Positions 45,318-53,465 of a DNA stretch of 64,000 nucleotides are shown here, piece by piece; position 1 is the first letter of the stretch, and the number at the start of each line of letters is the position of its first letter. The DNA comes from Streptococcus suis (GTDB lineage Bacteria > Bacillota > Bacilli > Lactobacillales > Streptococcaceae). Both the position numbers and the translations under genes were made by a program. The stretch lies in assembly GCF_002960445.1 (NCBI RefSeq), contig NZ_POJD01000358.1:1-64000 (forward strand), read 5' to 3'. The notes beneath the pieces were generated by a model, which saw only the letters and a list, made by a program, of their open reading frames with translations, searched no databases and had not been told where the DNA came from.

Positions 45318-46127
45318 TTATTGCAGTACCCATTCTCTCAGAGCGTGGGCTACACCGCTCTCGTCATTTGATTTGGTGATGTACTTGGCAATTTTCTTGA
45401 GTTCTGGATTGCCATTTTCCATGACAACTGGATTACCGACTACTTCAAGCATGGGACGGTCATTTTCTTGGTCGCCGATAGCCATGGTTTGATCCATTGT
45501 CAGACCTAGTTTTTCAGCCAATTGGATGATGGCTTGCCCCTTATTAACTGTTTTTGGTGTGATTTCTAAGTAGAATGGTGCAGATTTGGCAACATTGTAT
45601 TTGTCAGTCAAGCTGGTTGGAAGTTGAGGGATGGCAGCATCAAGAATGTCTGCCTCATCGACCATCATGATTTTGATAATTTCCTTATCAGCCATCTCTT
45701 CTGGAGTACGGTAGAAGACAGGGGAGCTGACTAACATGGATTCATAAATGGTATATTTGCCAATATCGCGGTTGGCTGTGTACATACCTTCTTTGGTGCT
45801 GGCATGCATAGGAAGTTTGAGTTTGCGGGCAGCTAGTTCGATGTCCAGGTAATCGTCATAGGTCAAGGTATCTTTGACAATATCTTCACCAGTTGCTGCA
45901 TCCTGCACCAAACCACCGTTAAAGGTAATGACATAGTCACCAACCTCGGTTAGATTGAGTTCTTCCAAAATGGCGCGAACTCCTGAAATAGGGCGACCAG
46001 TAGCGATGACGATTTTTACACCGGCCTTTTTGGCATCCTGAATGGCTGAAAAGACTTCAGGTGTGATTTGGTGTTGGCTATTTAAGAGGGTGCCATCGAT
46101 GTCGATGGCTACAAGTTTAATGGACAT
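45318..46127 (-). CDS. Cof-type HAD-IIB sugar-phosphatase
   Basis: A 269-residue HAD phosphatase of subfamily IIB. DIDGTLL carries the nucleophile aspartate, IATGRP is motif II, and GDQENDRPML is motif IV. The start at 46127 follows GGAG and matches the family N-terminus (MSIKLVAIDIDGTLLN); the longer frame is not used. It overlaps the end of the HD-domain gene by 11 bases and is cotranscribed with it. Substrate probably a sugar phosphate or flavin phosphate; not determinable. Confidence 0.9.
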   Translation of the reverse strand: MSIKLVAIDIDGTLLNSQHQITPEVFSAIQDAKKAGVKIVIATGRPISGVRAILEELNLTEVGDYVITFNGGLVQDAATGEDIVKDTLTYDDYLDIELAARKLKLPMHASTKEGMYTANRDIGKYTIYESMLVSSPVFYRTPEEMADKEIIKIMMVDEADILDAAIPQLPTSLTDKYNVAKSAPFYLEITPKTVNKGQAIIQLAEKLGLTMDQTMAIGDQENDRPMLEVVGNPVVMENGNPELKKIAKYITKSNDESGVAHALREWVLQ

Positions 46128-47430
46128 CTTTTTCTCCAGTTGTAAAATGATCGTTATGAATATGGCTGATAAAATCAGTAGTGTACTGGCTAAAAATACC
46201 AGTATCTTCCAGCATTTCTTTTGGGAAATAGAAACGGCTATCACCATGGATGGTTCCAGAAAGAGAGTGGACAATTGGTGATAGGGTGGAAAGCTCGACC
46301 TTGGTATCATCCTTACGATAGATTTCAATCTGTGTCCGTTTCTTCTCGGCATTGGGACGGTAAATATCGTAAGGCAGATCAAAATTATGATGAATAGCTG
46401 TATAGTATTCTGGATCAAAGCCGACATCGGCTACCAAACTCCGCAGTTGGTTGAGGTCTTCTTCATTCTCTGCCTTGAAGGTGATGGATTTGAAGACCTT
46501 GCGGTTGATATAGCGTTGGGCCAGGTCAGATAAGATATGGTCAGGTCCGTCAATCCAAGACTGGAAATAGGTATTCATGACACCGTCATCCAGGGCTAGA
46601 TAGTCAGACAAGCTAACACGGTGTTCAAAAAAGGGAACCAGGCGTGGAGAGGTTCGAGCAAAAAAATCTTGTTCGCTCTTATAGAGTAATTTTGCTCGAT
46701 TGAGCAAATTTTGTAAGAGAACTTCCATGGAGCGACTGGCTGGATGGAAGTAAACCTGCATGTACATTTGGTAGCGACTGAGGACATAGTCTTCAACTGC
46801 GTGCATACCTGATTCTTTGAAGGCAATGCCATTTTCTGTAGGACGGATAACTCGTAATATTCTGGTTAGGTCAAATTCACCATAGTTGGTACCTGTAAAG
46901 TAGGAATCACGGAGTAGATAGTCCATGCGGTCGACATCAATTTGGCTGGAAATCAGCTGGACAACCTGTTTATTGGGATAGGTATGGTTGATGACGGAGG
47001 CAATTTTGTCAGGAAAATCGGGAGCTACCTGTTTTAATATTTGATTGACCTCCGTTTCAGGACTAGTGATAATGGCACAGGTCATTTCTTCATGGTCGGT
47101 ATCGAAGAGGCGCTCAAAGGTATGGGAATAGGCTCCGTGTCCAATATCATGTAAAAGAGCAGCAACCATGGTAATCAGACTTTCCGAGGGGTTCCAGACT
47201 TGTGGATATTTCTCTTCAAATTTTTCTGTAATCCTTCGAGCTATTTCATAGACACCAAGGCAGTGCGAAAAGCGGCTATGTTCGCCACCGTGGAAGGTAT
47301 AGGAAGTGGTCCCTAGTTGCTTGATGCGGCGTAGTCGCTGGAATTCCTTTGTATTGATGAGTTTGTAAATCAATTCATGATCAACATGAACATAGTTATG
47401 GACAGGGTCACGAAAAACTTTTTCTATCAT
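46117..47430 (-). CDS. HD-domain phosphohydrolase (YwfO/dNTPase-like)
   Basis: A 437-residue cytoplasmic protein of the HD superfamily related to YwfO and SAMHD1-type dNTP triphosphohydrolases. Metal residues appear in HSRFSHCLGVYEIARR and ALLHDIGHGAYSHTFE; the later RMDYLLRDSYFTG is also conserved. The start at 47430 begins MIEKVFRDPVHNYVHVDHE, the usual N-terminus. No Shine-Dalgarno sequence is present and the extended -10 TGGTATAAT ends 6 bases before the ATG, so a leaderless mRNA is likely. Confidence 0.88.
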   Translation of the reverse strand: MIEKVFRDPVHNYVHVDHELIYKLINTKEFQRLRRIKQLGTTSYTFHGGEHSRFSHCLGVYEIARRITEKFEEKYPQVWNPSESLITMVAALLHDIGHGAYSHTFERLFDTDHEEMTCAIITSPETEVNQILKQVAPDFPDKIASVINHTYPNKQVVQLISSQIDVDRMDYLLRDSYFTGTNYGEFDLTRILRVIRPTENGIAFKESGMHAVEDYVLSRYQMYMQVYFHPASRSMEVLLQNLLNRAKLLYKSEQDFFARTSPRLVPFFEHRVSLSDYLALDDGVMNTYFQSWIDGPDHILSDLAQRYINRKVFKSITFKAENEEDLNQLRSLVADVGFDPEYYTAIHHNFDLPYDIYRPNAEKKRTQIEIYRKDDTKVELSTLSPIVHSLSGTIHGDSRFYFPKEMLEDTGIFSQYTTDFISHIHNDHFTTGEKDVH

Positions 47431-47436
47431 AGATTT

Positions 47437-47445
47437 ATTATACCA
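47437..47445 (-). promoter_or_regulatory. Extended -10 of the HD-domain gene (leaderless layout)
   Basis: TGGTATAAT on the minus strand; its last base is 47437 and the ATG begins at 47430. Confidence 0.6.
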
Positions 47446-47518
47446 AAAATCGTTAGAATTTCGGCTTTTTTTCTCATAAAACAAGGATATTGCTATGTAC
47501 CAAATACTATCTTTTGAG

Positions 47519-47524
47519 TATAAT
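47519..47524 (+). promoter_or_regulatory. -10 element of the TSUP gene (leaderless layout)
   Basis: TATAAT ends 6 bases before ATG 47531. GGAGG lies between but only one base from the ATG, too close for a Shine-Dalgarno sequence. Confidence 0.5.
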
Positions 47525-47530
47525 GGAGGA

Positions 47531-48421
47531 ATGACAAATAAACTTATTTTACATGCTATCCAGTTTATCCTTGTGGGGATGATTGCCTGGATGCTTTACT
47601 TGATTGTTAGCTATGCTCGGAAGAATAAGATTTCTTTGAAAGACAGATTTTGGACGGGCTTTGCCATTGGTTATGTAACAGACTTGTTGGATACCTTGGG
47701 GATTGGTACCTTCGCAACAACGACAAGTTTGCTGAAGGCGACAAAATTGATAGAGGATGACCGACGGATTCCAGCAACTATGACGACGGCTCACATCATT
47801 CCTATCTTGTTGGAGGCCCTGCTCTTTATCACCATTGTAGAAGTAGAAATGACTACCTTGATTTCTTTGGCTATTGCTGCATTTACAGGTGCCTCAGTTG
47901 GTGCCCGTGTGACGCAACATTGGGATACCAGGAAAGTACAGCGGGTCTTGGGGATTTTGCTTATTGTCGCAGCGGGTATTATGGTCTATCGGATGGTGAC
48001 CAACCCTGGTGCTGACTTAGCTAATGATGTTCGTGGTCTGACAGGTTGGAAGCTGCTTGTTGGGATTGTATTTGACTTTTTTATCGGTATGCTTTTGAGT
48101 ATGGGCTTGGGCAACTACGCACCAGAATTGATTTTCTTCTCCTTGATGGGCATTAGTCCAGCGGTGGCCCTTCCTGTCATGATGCTGAATGCAGCTATGA
48201 TGTTGTCTGCTGGGGCCAAGCAATTTATCCAATCGGGCCGCGTCAACTGGCCAGGAGTTCCAGGAATTATTGTAGGGGGTGTTTTGGGTGTCTTGACAGC
48301 GGCCTTCTTCCTATCTAATTTGGACATCAATAATTTGAAAATCTTAGTTGTCTTTATCGCAGCCTTTACAGGTCTAACCCTGCTTCGTTCATCATTCATT
48401 ACCAATATTAAAGCATCATAG
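47531..48421 (+). CDS. TSUP-family (TauE/SafE) membrane transporter
   Basis: A 296-residue polytopic membrane protein of the TauE/SafE family, with eight or so helices and the repeated GFAIGYVTDLLDTLGIGTFATTTSLLKA and GLGNYAPELIFFSLMGISPAVALPVMMLNAAMM segments. Members export or import sulfur-containing organic anions; the substrate is unknown. I prefer the start at 47531. A start at 47495 has AAGGAT 8 bases upstream and cannot be excluded, but it places the -10 TATAAT inside the gene. Confidence 0.85.
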   Translation: MTNKLILHAIQFILVGMIAWMLYLIVSYARKNKISLKDRFWTGFAIGYVTDLLDTLGIGTFATTTSLLKATKLIEDDRRIPATMTTAHIIPILLEALLFITIVEVEMTTLISLAIAAFTGASVGARVTQHWDTRKVQRVLGILLIVAAGIMVYRMVTNPGADLANDVRGLTGWKLLVGIVFDFFIGMLLSMGLGNYAPELIFFSLMGISPAVALPVMMLNAAMMLSAGAKQFIQSGRVNWPGVPGIIVGGVLGVLTAAFFLSNLDINNLKILVVFIAAFTGLTLLRSSFITNIKAS

Positions 48422-48429
48422 GAGGTAGC

Positions 48430-48816
48430 ATGAATATTCGTCTACGGAATGAAATTGATTTAGATGGCCATTTGGAAGTGATAGATCAGACTTTCTCAGT
48501 AGAGGTGAAGGAAAAAGACGGGAAGCTCTATCTCATCTATCAGAATGATGAGGAAGAAAAAGTTGTCATCAAGTGTGATGAAAACGAACTGGTCATGACA
48601 CGTTTTTCCAATCCCAAATCTATCATGCGATTTGTGAAGAAACAAGAAGCAATAGTGACTATTCCAACGCCGATGGGGATCCAGCATTTTACGACACAAA
48701 CCAGCCTGTATCAGTTGAGTGTTGAACAGCAAGAACTAATCCTTCATTATGATTTAAATGGGCTAGAAAATCAGCAGAAATTTGCTAGTTATAAGATGCA
48801 TATTGAATGGAAATGA
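48430..48816 (+). CDS. DUF1934 (YwiB-like) beta-barrel protein
   Basis: A 128-residue protein matching DUF1934/YwiB: LYLIYQNDEEEKVVIKCDENELVMTRF, then IPTPMGIQHFTTQTSLYQLS and ELILHYDLNG, a lipocalin-like series of strands with the conserved TPxG turn. Function unknown. It starts 8 bases after the TSUP gene with GGAGG, so the two are cotranscribed. In Bacillus ywiB neighbours argS and rpoE, not the case here. Confidence 0.85.
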   Translation: MNIRLRNEIDLDGHLEVIDQTFSVEVKEKDGKLYLIYQNDEEEKVVIKCDENELVMTRFSNPKSIMRFVKKQEAIVTIPTPMGIQHFTTQTSLYQLSVEQQELILHYDLNGLENQQKFASYKMHIEWK

Positions 48817-48841
48817 AAAACGTTTTCATAGAAAATATTCT

Positions 48842-48869
48842 TTGAAATTCCTTAGAAATTTGTTATAAT
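48842..48869 (+). promoter_or_regulatory. Promoter of mgtA
   Basis: TTGAAA (48842-48847), 16 bases, TATAAT (48864-48869) with TG one base before the -10. Confidence 0.75.
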
Positions 48870-48871
48870 AG

Positions 48872-48960
48872 TTAGCAAATCGAGGGAGTAGCTAACGGAA
48901 TTTTCCGTGGTAGTGTCGTCATTCCGAAAATCGTTTCCGGCACTATCTTAAATAGCGAGA
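48872..48960 (+). ncRNA. yybP-ykoY manganese riboswitch
   Basis: The transcript starts near 48876 and carries the GAGGGAGTAGC segment followed by a stem (ACGGAA/TTCCGT), a second stem region (TAGTGTCG ... CGGCACTA) and the return strand ATAGCGAG. This matches the yybP-ykoY arrangement known in front of streptococcal mgtA. A terminator stem directly follows. Mn2+ binding should favour antitermination. Confidence 0.85.
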
Positions 48961-48989
48961 CTTGTTTTAATAAAACAGGTCTCTTTTTT
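48957..48989 (+). terminator. Riboswitch-controlled terminator before mgtA
   Basis: GAGAC plus TGTTTT pair with AAAACA plus GTCTC, followed by six T. Its 5' arm touches the end of the riboswitch aptamer. Confidence 0.85.
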
Positions 48990-49029
48990 ATTGTACAAGG
49001 TAGAGAAGAGGCCGAAAAGGAGAAGGAAA

Positions 49030-51717
49030 TTGTCAAAAGAACAAAAACGCGATTTGTTTTACACACAAAGCGAAGAGCAAGTATTGTCAAGCATGGGGTC
49101 TTCTTTAGACGGTTTGTCTAGCAGCGAAGCTAGCAAACGTCTGGCAGACTATGGTCGTAATGAATTGGATGAGGGTGAGAAACGCACACTCTTGGCTAAA
49201 TTCTTGGATCAGTTCAAGGACTTGATGATTATCATCTTGATTGCAGCAGCACTCTTGACGGTGATTACTGAGGGTTCTCATGGTTTGACAGATGCTATTA
49301 TCATCTTGGCTGTAGTTATCTTGAACGCTGCATTCGGTGTTTATCAGGAAGGTCAAGCAGAAGCGGCTATTGAAGCTCTAAAGAACATGTCAAGCCCTGT
49401 TGCGCGTGCCCTTCGTGACAGTCACGTAGTCGAGGTTGATTCTAAGGACTTGGTGCCAGGTGACATCGTCTTGCTTGAGGCAGGTGACGTTGTTCCAGCT
49501 GATATGCGTTTATTAGAAGCTAACTCCCTCAAAATTGAAGAAGCTGCTCTTACAGGTGAATCTGTTCCAGTTGATAAGGATTTGTCAGCAGTCTTGGCTG
49601 AAGATGCTCCAATCGGTGACCGTGTCAACATGGCCTACCAAAACTCTAACGTTACCTACGGACGTGGTCTTGGTGTGGTTACCAACACTGGTATGTACAC
49701 TGAGGTGGGGCATATCGCAGGCATGCTTGCCAATGCAGATGAAACAGACACTCCATTGAAACAGAACCTGCACCAATTGTCTAAGGTCTTGACCTATGCA
49801 GTATTGGTTATCGCAGTCATTACCATGTTGGTATCTGTATTCGTACGTGGTGAAGGTATCTTACCAGCCCTTATGACCTCTGTAGCTCTTGCGGTTGCAG
49901 CTATCCCAGAAGGATTGCCTGCTATCGTAACGGTTGTCCTTTCACTTGGTACTCAGGTCTTGGCTAAGCGTAACTCTATCATTCGTAAGTTGCCAGCGGT
50001 TGAAACACTTGGTTCAACTGAAATCATTGCATCAGATAAAACTGGTACCTTGACCATGAACCAGATGACGGTTGAGAAAGTCTATACAAACGGTCAATTG
50101 GTGGATGCTAAAGAAGCTTTGGATGCTAGCAATACAACGCTTCGTGTTATGAACTTTGCCAACGATACAAAAGTTGACCCAACTGGTAAATTGATCGGTG
50201 ACCCAACTGAAACGGCACTTGTTCAATTTGGTTTGGATCAAAACTTTGACGTTCGTGAAGTCTTGGTTTCTGAGCCTCGTGTAGCAGAGTTGCCATTTGA
50301 CTCAACGCGTAAGTTGATGTCAACCATTCACCAACAAGCTGCTGGCAACTTCTTTGTAGCTGTTAAAGGTGCACCAGACCAGTTGCTCAAACGTGTGACA
50401 CAAATTGAAGAAAATGGTACTGTTCGTCCGATTACCGATGCGGATAAACAAGCCATTCTTGCAACTAACAAAGAGTTGGCAAAACAAGCACTTCGTGTCT
50501 TGATGATGGCTTACAAATATGTGGATGCTATTCCTGAATTGGAGTCTGAGATTGTTGAAAATAATCTTGTCTTCTCAGGTTTGGTTGGTATGATTGACCC
50601 TGAGCGTCCTGAAGCAGCTGAAGCTGTTCGTGTCGCTAAGGAAGCGGGTATCCGTCCAATCATGATTACAGGTGACCACCAAGATACAGCTGAGGCGATT
50701 GCCAAACGTCTTGGTATCATTGATCCGAATGATACAGAAGACCATGTATTTACTGGTGCGGAGCTCAATGAGTTGACAGATGAAGAGTTCCAAAAAGTCT
50801 TCAAACAATACTCAGTTTATGCGCGTGTATCTCCAGAACACAAGGTTCGTATCGTCAAGGCTTGGCAAAATGATGGTAAGGTTGTTGCCATGACTGGTGA
50901 CGGTGTTAACGATGCACCATCACTTAAGACAGCCGACATCGGTATCGGTATGGGTATCACAGGTACGGAAGTTTCTAAAGGTGCATCTGATATGGTCCTT
51001 GCTGATGATAACTTCGCAACCATTATCGTAGCGGTTGAAGAAGGACGTAAGGTCTTCTCAAACATCCAAAAAACAATCCAGTACCTCTTGTCAGCTAACA
51101 CGGCTGAGGTATTGTGTATCTTCCTTGCAACCCTCTTTGGATGGGATGTATTGGAACCAGTTCATCTCCTTTGGATCAACTTGGTAACAGATACTCTTCC
51201 AGCTATCGCTCTTGGTGTTGAGCCTGCAGAACCAGGTGTCATGCACCACAAACCTCGTGGACGTAACTCAAGCTTCTTCTCAGGTGGTGTCTTGAGCTCT
51301 ATCGTCTACCAAGGTATCCTTCAAACAATCCTTGTGTTGGGTGTTTATGGTTTTGCTCTTCTTTATCCAGAGCATGCTGGTGACGACCATGCCATCCACG
51401 CAGATGCTCTTACAATGGCTTACTTGACGCTTGGTTTGATCCAGCTGGTACATGCCTTTAACGTCAAGTCTGTTTACCAATCTATCTTTACAGTTGGTCC
51501 GTTCAAGAATAAACTCTTTAACTGGTCTATCGTGGCTGCCTTCTTACTCTTGATGGCAACCTTGGTTATTCCAGGCTTCAATACCTTCTTCAAGGTATCT
51601 ATCTTGACCCCAACTCAATGGTTGGTAGCTGTTATCGGTTCTGGCCTCATGGTTGTCGTTGTTGAAATTGTTAAATTTGTTCAACGTAAGTTGGGATTGG
51701 ATGAAAAAGCTATCTAA
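49030..51717 (+). CDS. mgtA: P-type ATPase MgtA (Ca2+/Mn2+ exporter type)
   Basis: An 895-residue P2-type ATPase. It has the cation-ATPase N-terminal domain, ALTGESVPV (actuator TGES), AAIPEGLPAIV in M4, the phosphorylation site SDKTGTLTMN, GDGVNDAPSLK hinge and NLVTDTLPAIALG in M6. Start: TTG at 49030 with AAGGAG seven bases upstream, giving MSKEQKRDLFYTQS, the N-terminus of pneumococcal MgtA; the TTG at 48991 is in the terminator T-run. The riboswitch upstream fits an exporter that protects from Mn2+ excess; Ca2+ has also been proposed for orthologues. Confidence 0.93.
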   Translation: MSKEQKRDLFYTQSEEQVLSSMGSSLDGLSSSEASKRLADYGRNELDEGEKRTLLAKFLDQFKDLMIIILIAAALLTVITEGSHGLTDAIIILAVVILNAAFGVYQEGQAEAAIEALKNMSSPVARALRDSHVVEVDSKDLVPGDIVLLEAGDVVPADMRLLEANSLKIEEAALTGESVPVDKDLSAVLAEDAPIGDRVNMAYQNSNVTYGRGLGVVTNTGMYTEVGHIAGMLANADETDTPLKQNLHQLSKVLTYAVLVIAVITMLVSVFVRGEGILPALMTSVALAVAAIPEGLPAIVTVVLSLGTQVLAKRNSIIRKLPAVETLGSTEIIASDKTGTLTMNQMTVEKVYTNGQLVDAKEALDASNTTLRVMNFANDTKVDPTGKLIGDPTETALVQFGLDQNFDVREVLVSEPRVAELPFDSTRKLMSTIHQQAAGNFFVAVKGAPDQLLKRVTQIEENGTVRPITDADKQAILATNKELAKQALRVLMMAYKYVDAIPELESEIVENNLVFSGLVGMIDPERPEAAEAVRVAKEAGIRPIMITGDHQDTAEAIAKRLGIIDPNDTEDHVFTGAELNELTDEEFQKVFKQYSVYARVSPEHKVRIVKAWQNDGKVVAMTGDGVNDAPSLKTADIGIGMGITGTEVSKGASDMVLADDNFATIIVAVEEGRKVFSNIQKTIQYLLSANTAEVLCIFLATLFGWDVLEPVHLLWINLVTDTLPAIALGVEPAEPGVMHHKPRGRNSSFFSGGVLSSIVYQGILQTILVLGVYGFALLYPEHAGDDHAIHADALTMAYLTLGLIQLVHAFNVKSVYQSIFTVGPFKNKLFNWSIVAAFLLLMATLVIPGFNTFFKVSILTPTQWLVAVIGSGLMVVVVEIVKFVQRKLGLDEKAI

Positions 51718-51823
51718 TATAGTTATTCAGCTTATCTTTTATTACTTCGTTAACTCGCCTTGCCGTACTTCAGTACAGCCTGCGCCTCGTTGCCTTGTAC
51801 TAAAAGCAAACTGAAGACTATAT
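51717..51823. repeat. Small interspersed repeat candidate (107 bases, inverted ends)
   Basis: Begins ATATAGT and ends ACTATAT, with CAG/CTG next inside, and contains GCCTTGCCGTACTTCAGTAC with an inner GTACT/AGTAC palindrome. Total length 107 bases, the size reported for pneumococcal RUP elements; sequence identity to RUP is not confirmed. It abuts the mgtA stop codon. Confidence 0.55.
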
Positions 51824-51830
51824 CATTTGA

Positions 51831-51863
51831 AAAAGCTCAGATTTAGTGGTCTGAGCTTTTTTC
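51831..51863. terminator. Bidirectional terminator between mgtA and the convergent gene
   Basis: AAAAGCTCAGA and TCTGAGCTTTT arms with flanking T-runs on both strands. Confidence 0.85.
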
Positions 51864-52232
51864 TGTACTGATAATATATTTTGGGAAGATTGCTTGTCCC
51901 AACAAAGTGATGGCTAGTGCTAGTACGAGGAGGATGGTTTTTACAAGAGTTGGTAAGTTAAACAGTAAGGCGATTGGTAGGATAGCCAAGCTGAAGTAGT
52001 AGCGAATGAAGTATTTGCTGTTTTCCACTATTTGAACCCTGTCGCCTTCCTTAACTTGAATGGCTGATTTTTTATCCCCTCGAACGCTTAGTGTAACAGA
52101 TGGTTGTGTAATTGGTAGGCTTAAAATTTTTCCTTGAGTAACTGTCCCAGCAATTTTTCCATCTACCAGGAGTGGAAGTCTTTGGGAGGATAGTTGTTTG
52201 ATAGGTTTTGGATAATAAATAATAACTCTCAT
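51843..52232 (-). CDS. Small membrane protein of unknown function
   Basis: A 129-residue protein. The first ~75 residues are a soluble strand-rich domain (RLPLLVDGKIAGTVTQGKILSLPITQPSVTLSV), resembling small beta-barrel domains; two hydrophobic helices follow at about 80-95 and 97-117, and the tail is hydrophilic. I do not recognise a named family. The start at 52232 has AAGGAGG at ideal distance; the frame extends upstream without one. Confidence 0.7.
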   Translation of the reverse strand: MRVIIYYPKPIKQLSSQRLPLLVDGKIAGTVTQGKILSLPITQPSVTLSVRGDKKSAIQVKEGDRVQIVENSKYFIRYYFSLAILPIALLFNLPTLVKTILLVLALAITLLGQAIFPKYIISTEKSSDH

Positions 52233-52365
52233 AAGAACCTCCTTGTAATCTAGTTTCATTATAGCAAAAAAAGAAAAAATGTAAACGATTTCTGCCGCTG
52301 TTTTCCCCTTCAGGCTTGCTTGAAGAATAAGAAACTGCTATAATTTCTGTGAGTGAGGGATCTAT

Positions 52366-52785
52366 ATGAATTATTTACAAAATTATGTGTTTAGTAAGAG
52401 TAGTTATTTACCATCTGATAAGTTAATTCTGCTTCAGAAAGAACTAGAGGATTTAGACGAGGGAGCTTTGAATGCGCTGATGATGGTTGAATTGCGCCAG
52501 CCAGTGATTGCCCTTATCTTAGCCATCTTTTTTGGTGAGTTTGGCATAGACCGTTTTTATATTGGGGACAAGCGGATGGGATCGGCCAAGTTGATTGCTT
52601 TTGGTGTGTCTTTTGTGACCCTTTTTATTCTCATTGGTATGCTCTTGTTTATGGGCTTATATGTGTGGAAATTCATTGACTGTTTTTTGATTATGAAGGC
52701 CTGTAAGGAGGCTAACTACCAACGGCTCATGGCTCAAATTCAACAGTTCAAAGCCTTTCAGTATGGCAATCGGACATTTTCCTAA
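52366..52785 (+). CDS. TM2-domain membrane protein
   Basis: A 139-residue protein with a TM2 domain: IALILAIFFGEFGIDRFYIGDKRMGSAKLIAFG, a short turn, and a second helix LFILIGMLLFMGLYVWKFIDCFLIM. The N-terminal 45 residues are helical and soluble. Function unknown in bacteria. Extended -10 TGCTATAAT at 52337-52345; GAGGGA precedes the ATG. Confidence 0.88.
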   Translation: MNYLQNYVFSKSSYLPSDKLILLQKELEDLDEGALNALMMVELRQPVIALILAIFFGEFGIDRFYIGDKRMGSAKLIAFGVSFVTLFILIGMLLFMGLYVWKFIDCFLIMKACKEANYQRLMAQIQQFKAFQYGNRTFS

Positions 52786-52936
52786 TAGAATGGGGAGGGA
52801 GGTTTTTTCAAAACCTTCTTTTCTTCATTTCTTGTAAACTACTTGTAACAAGACCTGTGTATTGTCACAAAAGTGACATTTTTCATGTCCGTATTTGTGC
52901 TATAATGGTAAAATATGCTAGAAAGGGGGAGTTTTT

Positions 52937-53425
52937 ATGCAGACTAGAAAAATGAGTATTCTTTTATTTCTAACCTACCTCCTTTTATTGACCTGGATGA
53001 TTGTCTTTAAGATGGACTTGTCCATCCTGTACGGTCGGTATGATTTAGCCCAGTTCAATCTCATCCCTCTGGCAGGGACAGCCGTTTATAATGGGATTTT
53101 GAATTTTCCAGAAATTTTCTTTAATATTATTAGTTTCATTCCTTTTGGAATTTACATGGAAATGCTATTTCGTAAGGCTTCCTGGATTGTGAATCTATTT
53201 GTCATCATGCTGGTTAGCTTGGTTTTTGAAGTCGCCCAATACACTCTTTTGCTTGGTGTTGCAGACATAACGGATCTTCTAGCAAATGGCTTTGGTGGGG
53301 CAATTGGCATCAACATTATGTATGTACTGACGAGTGTTTGGCGTGAGAAAACCTACGCTCGGATAAATGTCTTTTGCTTGGTTTTAACAATATTTGTTAT
53401 ACTAACAACTTATTTCCTTGTGTAA
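52937..53425 (+). CDS. VanZ-family membrane protein
   Basis: A 162-residue protein with four hydrophobic helices and VanZ features: YDLAQFNLIPLAGTAVYNG, NIISFIPFGIYMEML and LVFEVAQYTLLLGVADITDLLANGFGGAIG. VanZ homologues are linked with low-level teicoplanin resistance in enterococci, but the molecular role is unknown. GGGGG ribosome binding site; extended -10 TGCTATAAT at 52899-52907. Confidence 0.88.
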   Translation: MQTRKMSILLFLTYLLLLTWMIVFKMDLSILYGRYDLAQFNLIPLAGTAVYNGILNFPEIFFNIISFIPFGIYMEMLFRKASWIVNLFVIMLVSLVFEVAQYTLLLGVADITDLLANGFGGAIGINIMYVLTSVWREKTYARINVFCLVLTIFVILTTYFLV

Positions 53426-53465
53426 TTCTTGCTAAAGTTGAGAAATTTTTGCTAAAATGAATGTA

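Noticed and set aside
48991-49029. Upstream start for mgtA
   Set aside because: It falls in the T-run of the riboswitch terminator and precedes the good ribosome binding site of TTG 49030.
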